From assembly GCA_913057685.1 (NCBI GenBank), contig CAJXOA010000003.1, positions 33,010-97,009 of the forward strand: 64,000 nucleotides of DNA, in the 5' to 3' direction. The translations under genes and the position numbers were made by a program. Shown piece after piece: positions 59,894-64,000 of the stretch. Source of the DNA: an uncultured Trueperaceae bacterium. GTDB taxonomy: Bacteria > Deinococcota > Deinococci > Deinococcales > Trueperaceae. The notes under the pieces were generated by a model. It did no database searches and was not told where the DNA came from. It saw only the letters and a list, made by a program, of their open reading frames with translations. The first letter of the stretch is position 1. Every line of letters begins with the position of its first letter.

Positions 59894-60648
59894 CAGCCGT
59901 CCCTCCGCACGCGGCGGCGTCCGCCGCCCTTCTCGTCGCGGCGGCGGCCGGGACGGCGGCGCTTCTTCTTGTCCTCGTCGCTCCGCGCGCGCGGCAGCAC
60001 CGCCGCCTGGCGCTTCTGGTCGCCGACGATCTCGCCGTGGAACACCCACGCCTTGACGCCGACGACGCCGGCGGTGGTGTGCGCCTCCGCGGTGCCGTAA
60101 TCGATGTCGGCGCGCAGCGTCTGCAGCGGCACGCGACCGTCGCTGTACCACTCGGGGCGCGCCTGTTCGCTGCCCCCGAGGCGGCCCGAGCAACGGATCT
60201 TGACGCCCTTGGCGCCCGACTCCATCGTGCGCTGCACCGCCTGCTTCATGGCGCGGCGGAAGGCGAAGCGACGCTCGAGCTGGTCGCGGATGCGTTGCGC
60301 GACGAGCATCCCGTTCGTGTTCGGGTTGCCGATCTCCTGGACGTTGACGTTCACGGTGCCGCGGATCAGGCCGTCGAGGCGGGCGCGCAGCATCTTGATC
60401 GCTTCGCCGCCGCGGCCGATGACGACCCCCGGCTTCGCGGTGTGGATCGTGACGCCGACGTTGTCCGCGGCGCGCTCGATCTCGATCTTCGCGATGCCGG
60501 CGTGGCCGACCTCCTTCGTGATCAGGCGGCGGACGGTTTCGTCCTCCTCGAGCAACCGCGGGTAGTCGCTCTTGCCGGCGTACCACCGGGCCGAGGCGAC
60601 CTTGTTGACCCCCAAGCGGAAGCCGAGCGGGTTGACTTTATTGCCCAC
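59893..60648 (-). CDS. rpsC: Ribosomal protein S3
   Basis: 251 residues from a [20 protein letters not shown] motif [14 protein letters not shown] and the C-terminal S3 domain are present. The last ~35 residues are an unusually basic, Arg/Lys-rich tail ([18 protein letters not shown]...), longer than in E. coli. Overlaps rplV by 11 bp. Confidence 0.97.
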
Positions 60649-60979
60649 GGCGTTCCTCCAGCGTGATCGTGATGTGGCTCGTGCGCTTGCGGAGCAGGTC
60701 CGCGCGGCCGCGCGCTCGCGGCAGGTAGCGCTTGAGCGTCGGGCCGTCGCCGACCTGCGCTTCGGCGACGAACAGGTCGTCCTCGAACATGTCGTGGTTG
60801 TTGACGGCGTTCGCCTTGGCGCTGGTGAGGAGCTTGAGGATCGGGGCGGCCGCGCGCTTGTCGGTGAACTTCAGGATCGACTCCGCCTCGCCGACGTCCT
60901 TGCCGCGGATCTGGTCGATGACCAACCGCGTCTTGCGGGGCGTGGCGCGGTGCATGCGGAGTTTGGCGGTGGCGCGCAT
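60638..60979 (-). CDS. rplV: Ribosomal protein L22
   Basis: 113 residues. [29 protein letters not shown] and the tunnel loop to PRARGRADLLRKRTSHITITLEE. ATG overlaps the rpsS stop by one base. Confidence 0.97.
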   Translation of the reverse strand: MRATAKLRMHRATPRKTRLVIDQIRGKDVGEAESILKFTDKRAAAPILKLLTSAKANAVNNHDMFEDDLFVAEAQVGDGPTLKRYLPRARGRADLLRKRTSHITITLEERRGQ

Positions 60980-61242
60980 CAGTCGCCCCGCCCGTGACCG
61001 CGGAAGTTCCGGGTGGGCGCGAACTCGCCGAGCTTGTGCCCGACCATGTTCTCCTGCACGAACACCGGGACGTGCTGCTTGCCGTTGTAGACGCCGAGGG
61101 TGTGCCCGACCATCTCGGGCACCACCGTCGAGCGGCGGCTCCACGTCTTGATGACGCGGCGGTCGCCGGACGCGTTGGCGGCGTCGACCTTCTTGAGCAG
61201 GTGGCCGTCGACGAACGGCCCCTTCTTCATGCTGCGGGACAT
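60979..61242 (-). CDS. rpsS: Ribosomal protein S19
   Basis: 87 residues. [59 protein letters not shown]. 30S head protein. Confidence 0.97.
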   Translation of the reverse strand: MSRSMKKGPFVDGHLLKKVDAANASGDRRVIKTWSRRSTVVPEMVGHTLGVYNGKQHVPVFVQENMVGHKLGEFAPTRNFRGHGRGD

Positions 61243-61244
61243 CG

Positions 61245-62078
61245 TTACCTCCCCTTCCGACGGCGCACGATGAATCGGCTCGACGTCTTCTTCCGGTCGC
61301 GGGTCTTGAGGCCCTTCGCCTGCTGGCCCCAGGGGCTGACCGGCGGCCGCCCGCCGCTGCTGCGGCCTTCCCCCCCGCCGTGGGGGTGGTCGACCGGGTT
61401 CATGGCGCGACCGCGCTGGTGGGGCTTGCGCCCGAGCCAGCGGGTGCGGCCGGCCTTGCCGCTGACGACGTTCTTGTGTTCGGCGTTGCCGACGGTGCCG
61501 ACGGTGGCGTAGCACTCGCCGTGCACGCGCCGCAGTTCGCCCGACGGCAGCCGCAGCGTGACGTAGGCGCCGTCGCGCCCCTGGATCTGGATGCCGGTCC
61601 CGGCGCTGCGCCCGAGTTGCGCGCCCTTGCCGGGCACCAACTCGACGGCGTGCACGACGGTGCCGACCGGCACGAAGCGGAGCGGCATGGCGTTGCCGAC
61701 GACCGGTTCGGCGTCGGGCCCGGCGACGATGCGCTCGCCGGCCTTCAGGCCGCCGGGCGCCAGCACGTAGCGCTTCTCGCCGTCGAGGTAGTGCAGCAAC
61801 GCGATGTGGGCGCTGCGGTTGGGGTCGTACTCGATGCCGGCGACCTTGGCGGGCACGCCCTCCTTGTCGCGGCGACGGAAGTCGATGATGCGGTAGCGGC
61901 GCTTGTGGCCCCCGCCGCGGAAGCGCGACGTGATGCGGCCGCGGTTGTTGCGCCCGCCGCTCTTCGTCGTGCCCTTGACGAGCGACTTCTCCGGCGCCTT
62001 GCGGGTGACCTCCGCGAAGTCGGGGGTCGCCATCGTGCGGCGGGAGGGCGTATACGGACGGTATTTCTTGGTCGGCAT
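61245..62078 (-). CDS. rplB: Ribosomal protein L2
   Basis: 277 residues. [13 protein letters not shown] start, [21 protein letters not shown], and the peptidyl-transferase-proximal [16 protein letters not shown] with the conserved His. Start codon preceded by GAGGGA. Confidence 0.98.
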   Translation of the reverse strand: MPTKKYRPYTPSRRTMATPDFAEVTRKAPEKSLVKGTTKSGGRNNRGRITSRFRGGGHKRRYRIIDFRRRDKEGVPAKVAGIEYDPNRSAHIALLHYLDGEKRYVLAPGGLKAGERIVAGPDAEPVVGNAMPLRFVPVGTVVHAVELVPGKGAQLGRSAGTGIQIQGRDGAYVTLRLPSGELRRVHGECYATVGTVGNAEHKNVVSGKAGRTRWLGRKPHQRGRAMNPVDHPHGGGEGRSSGGRPPVSPWGQQAKGLKTRDRKKTSSRFIVRRRKGR

Positions 62079-62091
62079 GCGCGTCCCTCCC

Positions 62092-62379
62092 TTAGGTGAG
62101 GCCCTCGAGCTGCGCGATGCGCTGCCCGGGCGCGAGCGTGACGATGGCCTTCTTGCGGTCGGCGGTGCGGCCGACGTAGCGGCCGGTCCGTTTGGTCTTG
62201 CCGCGGACGTTCTGGAGGTTGATCTTGGTGACCTCCACCTCGAAGACCGTCTCGACGGCGTCCTTGATCTGCGTGCGGTTGGCGTCGGGGTGCACGTAGA
62301 AGGCGTACTTGCCGCGCTCGATGGCGACGACCGCCTTCTCGGACAGCACCGGGCGGAGGATCACGTCGTGGGGACTCAC
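62092..62379 (-). CDS. rplW: Ribosomal protein L23
   Basis: 95 residues from a GTG overlapping the rplD stop. [40 protein letters not shown] and [17 protein letters not shown]. Docking site for SRP and trigger factor at the exit tunnel. Confidence 0.97.
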   Translation of the reverse strand: MSPHDVILRPVLSEKAVVAIERGKYAFYVHPDANRTQIKDAVETVFEVEVTKINLQNVRGKTKRTGRYVGRTADRKKAIVTLAPGQRIAQLEGLT

Positions 62380-62981
62380 GAGGCCGCCTCCGTTTCCGCG
62401 CCGGCGAACACGGCGGCGTCGGCGATCACCGCGTCGCTGCGCAGCACGTCGTAGACGTTGAGGCCGCGCACCGGGAGGACGTCGACCCACGGCAGGTTCC
62501 GCGCGGCGCGGCGCGCCAGCTCGTCGTCGGTGACGAGGAGGACCCGCTCGTCGCCGTCGAAGCCGTGCTCCTTCGCCCAGGCGACGAACTCCTTCGTCTT
62601 GCCGCCGAGGCCGAACGACTCGACGAGGGTGAGCTTGCCTTCGTTGGCGCGGGCGGCGATCGCCATGTGCAGGCCCAACCGCCGGACGCGCTTGGGCAGC
62701 GTGTAGCCGTAGTCGCGTTCCACGGGCCCGAAGACGGTGCCGCCGCCGACGAAGATCGGCGCCTTGCGGCTGCCGTGGCGGGCGCGTCCGGTGCCCTTCT
62801 GCGGGTAGATCTTGGCGGTCGAGCCGGTGACCTTGCCGCGCGTCTGGGTGCGGGCGGTGCCGCGGCGGCGCTTGGCGAGCTGCCAGCGGACGACCTCGTG
62901 CAGGACCGACTCCTGGGGTTCGGGCAGGTCCAGCGTCACGGTGCGCTGGCTCCCCACCACGTCGAGCGTGACCGGCATCAT
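62376..62981 (-). CDS. rplD: Ribosomal protein L4
   Basis: 201 residues. [49 protein letters not shown] is the L4 signature with the tunnel loop. Tandem ATG ATG at the start; 62981 (ATGA overlap with rplC) is used, 62978 is equally possible. L4 represses the S10 operon in enterobacteria; no such site can be judged here. Confidence 0.97.
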   Translation of the reverse strand: MMPVTLDVVGSQRTVTLDLPEPQESVLHEVVRWQLAKRRRGTARTQTRGKVTGSTAKIYPQKGTGRARHGSRKAPIFVGGGTVFGPVERDYGYTLPKRVRRLGLHMAIAARANEGKLTLVESFGLGGKTKEFVAWAKEHGFDGDERVLLVTDDELARRAARNLPWVDVLPVRGLNVYDVLRSDAVIADAAVFAGAETEAAS

Positions 62982-63601
62982 GCCCCGCCCTTCCGCGCCG
63001 ATCCCTTGACGACGACGAGCGAGCCGTTCGCGCCGGGAACCGCGCCCTTGATCAGCAACAGGTTGTCGTCGGGGCGGACCTCGACGACCTCGAGGCCGAC
63101 GGTGGTGACCGGCCGCGCGCCGGTCCGGCCCGCCATCTTGCGGCCCTTGTAGACGCGTCCGGGGGTCTTGCCCGTCCCGATCGAGCCGACGGCGCGGTGC
63201 TTCTTCTTCGTGCCGTGCGTCGCGGGCAGGCCGCCGAACCCCCAGCGCTTCATGGTGCCGGCGGTGCCGCGGCCCTTGCTGGTGCCGGTGACGTCGATCG
63301 TTTCGCCGCCCTCGAAGATCGACACCGTGACGGCGTCCTCCTCGGGCGCGAAGTCGCGCAACTCCACCAGGTGGCGTTGCGGCGCCACCCCGTTCGCTTC
63401 GAAGTGGCCCAGCGCAGGCTTGGTGAGCCGCTTGGCGGGGACGTCGTCCCAGCCGAGCTGGACGGCGTCGTAGCCGTCGCGCTCCCCGGTCTTGCGCTGC
63501 ACCACGGGGCAGGGCCCGGCGAGGACGACGGTGACCGGAACCAGTCGCTCGTCGCGCCACACCTGGGTCATGCCCACCTTGGTGCCGAGAATTCCCTTCA
63601 T
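62978..63601 (-). CDS. rplC: Ribosomal protein L3
   Basis: 207 residues. [25 protein letters not shown] and [30 protein letters not shown]-like region [10 protein letters not shown]. Start overlaps the rpsJ stop (TAATG). Confidence 0.97.
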   Translation of the reverse strand: MKGILGTKVGMTQVWRDERLVPVTVVLAGPCPVVQRKTGERDGYDAVQLGWDDVPAKRLTKPALGHFEANGVAPQRHLVELRDFAPEEDAVTVSIFEGGETIDVTGTSKGRGTAGTMKRWGFGGLPATHGTKKKHRAVGSIGTGKTPGRVYKGRKMAGRTGARPVTTVGLEVVEVRPDDNLLLIKGAVPGANGSLVVVKGSARKGGA

Positions 63602-63921
63602 TAGCGTCCTCCGACCGTCTTGATCTCGATGTCCACCCCGGTCGGGAGGTCGAGGTGCATCAGGCTGTCGATCGTGCTCTTGGTGGGCGCCTGGATGTCG
63701 ATGAGCCGGTTGTGGGTCCGGATCTCGAAGTGCTCGCGGCTGTCCTTGTCGGTGAACGGGCTGCGAAGCACGCAGAAGCGGCGCGTGCGGGTGGGGAGGG
63801 GCACCGGGCCTGCGACCTCGGCCCCGGTCCGACGCACCGTGTCGACGATCCGCGTCGCGGAGCTGTCGAGGCTGCGGTGGTCGAACGCCTTGAGTTTGAT
63901 GCGGATCTTCGGGGCGGCCAT
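63601..63921 (-). CDS. rpsJ: Ribosomal protein S10
   Basis: 106 residues. [40 protein letters not shown] and [16 protein letters not shown] are diagnostic. Also the NusE antitermination factor. Starts right after tuf (gap of 2 bp). Confidence 0.97.
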   Translation of the reverse strand: MAAPKIRIKLKAFDHRSLDSSATRIVDTVRRTGAEVAGPVPLPTRTRRFCVLRSPFTDKDSREHFEIRTHNRLIDIQAPTKSTIDSLMHLDLPTGVDIEIKTVGGR

Positions 63922-63923
63922 CG

Positions 63924-64000
63924 TTACTCCTCGATGCCCGTCACGACACCCGCACCCACCGTACGACCCCCCTCACGAATCGCAAACCGCAACCCCTCCT
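63924..64000 (-). CDS. tuf: Elongation factor Tu, C-terminal end (cut by window edge)
   Basis: The last 24 codons plus stop read [22 protein letters not shown], the conserved barrel end of EF-Tu. Delivers aminoacyl-tRNA to the ribosome. tuf next to rpsJ is the normal str-S10 junction. The rest lies outside the window. Confidence 0.93.
   Translation of the reverse strand, partial: EGLRFAIREGGRTVGAGVVTGIEE

Overview
The window is about 64 kb of very GC-rich bacterial DNA. It is packed with core genes on both strands and has no mobile elements, CRISPR arrays, rRNA or tRNA genes that I can see. The gene content points to the phylum Deinococcota (Deinococcus-Thermus), perhaps a Trueperaceae-like lineage. 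The evidence is a pilMNO-pilP/W-pilQ cluster, a fused SecDF, a TilS-TadA fusion, a giant TamB-like protein, and many -10 boxes of the form TANNNT placed 5-8 nt before a start codon, the hallmark of leaderless transcripts common in Deinococcus. The genus is an inference.

Layout. 1-13 kb: the 3' part of a TamB-like gene, a convergent S41 protease, then glycogen synthase with a TPR protein, facing glmS. 13.3-19.4 kb (minus strand): a small membrane protein, pheT, pheS, an unknown gene and a class V aminotransferase. 19.8-26.4 kb (plus): rimP-nusA-ylxR-infB, a small membrane protein and secDF. 26.5-30.1 kb (minus): a PlsY-like/acyl-ACP-reductase-like fusion, prmA, rsmE and a lipoprotein. 30.2-41.8 kb (plus): dnaB, ftsH, the type IV pilus assembly operon pilMNO-pilP/W-pilQ, and the shikimate operon aroC-aroK-aroB-aroQ. 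41.8-47.9 kb (minus): scpB behind four minor pilin genes, then lepA and tilS-tadA. 48.0-49.2 kb: deoB. 49.3-64 kb (minus): the S10-spc-alpha ribosomal superoperon in canonical order from tuf (partial) and rpsJ to rpoA and rplQ, with secY, adk, map and infA embedded.

Genes within operons are commonly coupled by 4-nt GTGA/ATGA or 1-nt TGATG overlaps, and GTG starts are frequent.

The strongest regulatory signal is upstream of pheST. A consensus promoter drives a leaderless 14-codon leader peptide with two Phe codons near its end. It is followed by mutually exclusive antiterminator and terminator pairings, so it looks like a ribosome-mediated phenylalanine attenuator that starts at nucleotide +1. 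A second leaderless micro-ORF followed by a strong intrinsic terminator precedes the aminotransferase gene, and a third intrinsic terminator lies in the rimP-nusA-infB leader. The most unusual protein is the 558-residue fusion of a degenerate PlsY-like membrane domain to a domain resembling cyanobacterial fatty-acyl-ACP reductase, with the putative nucleophilic Cys kept.
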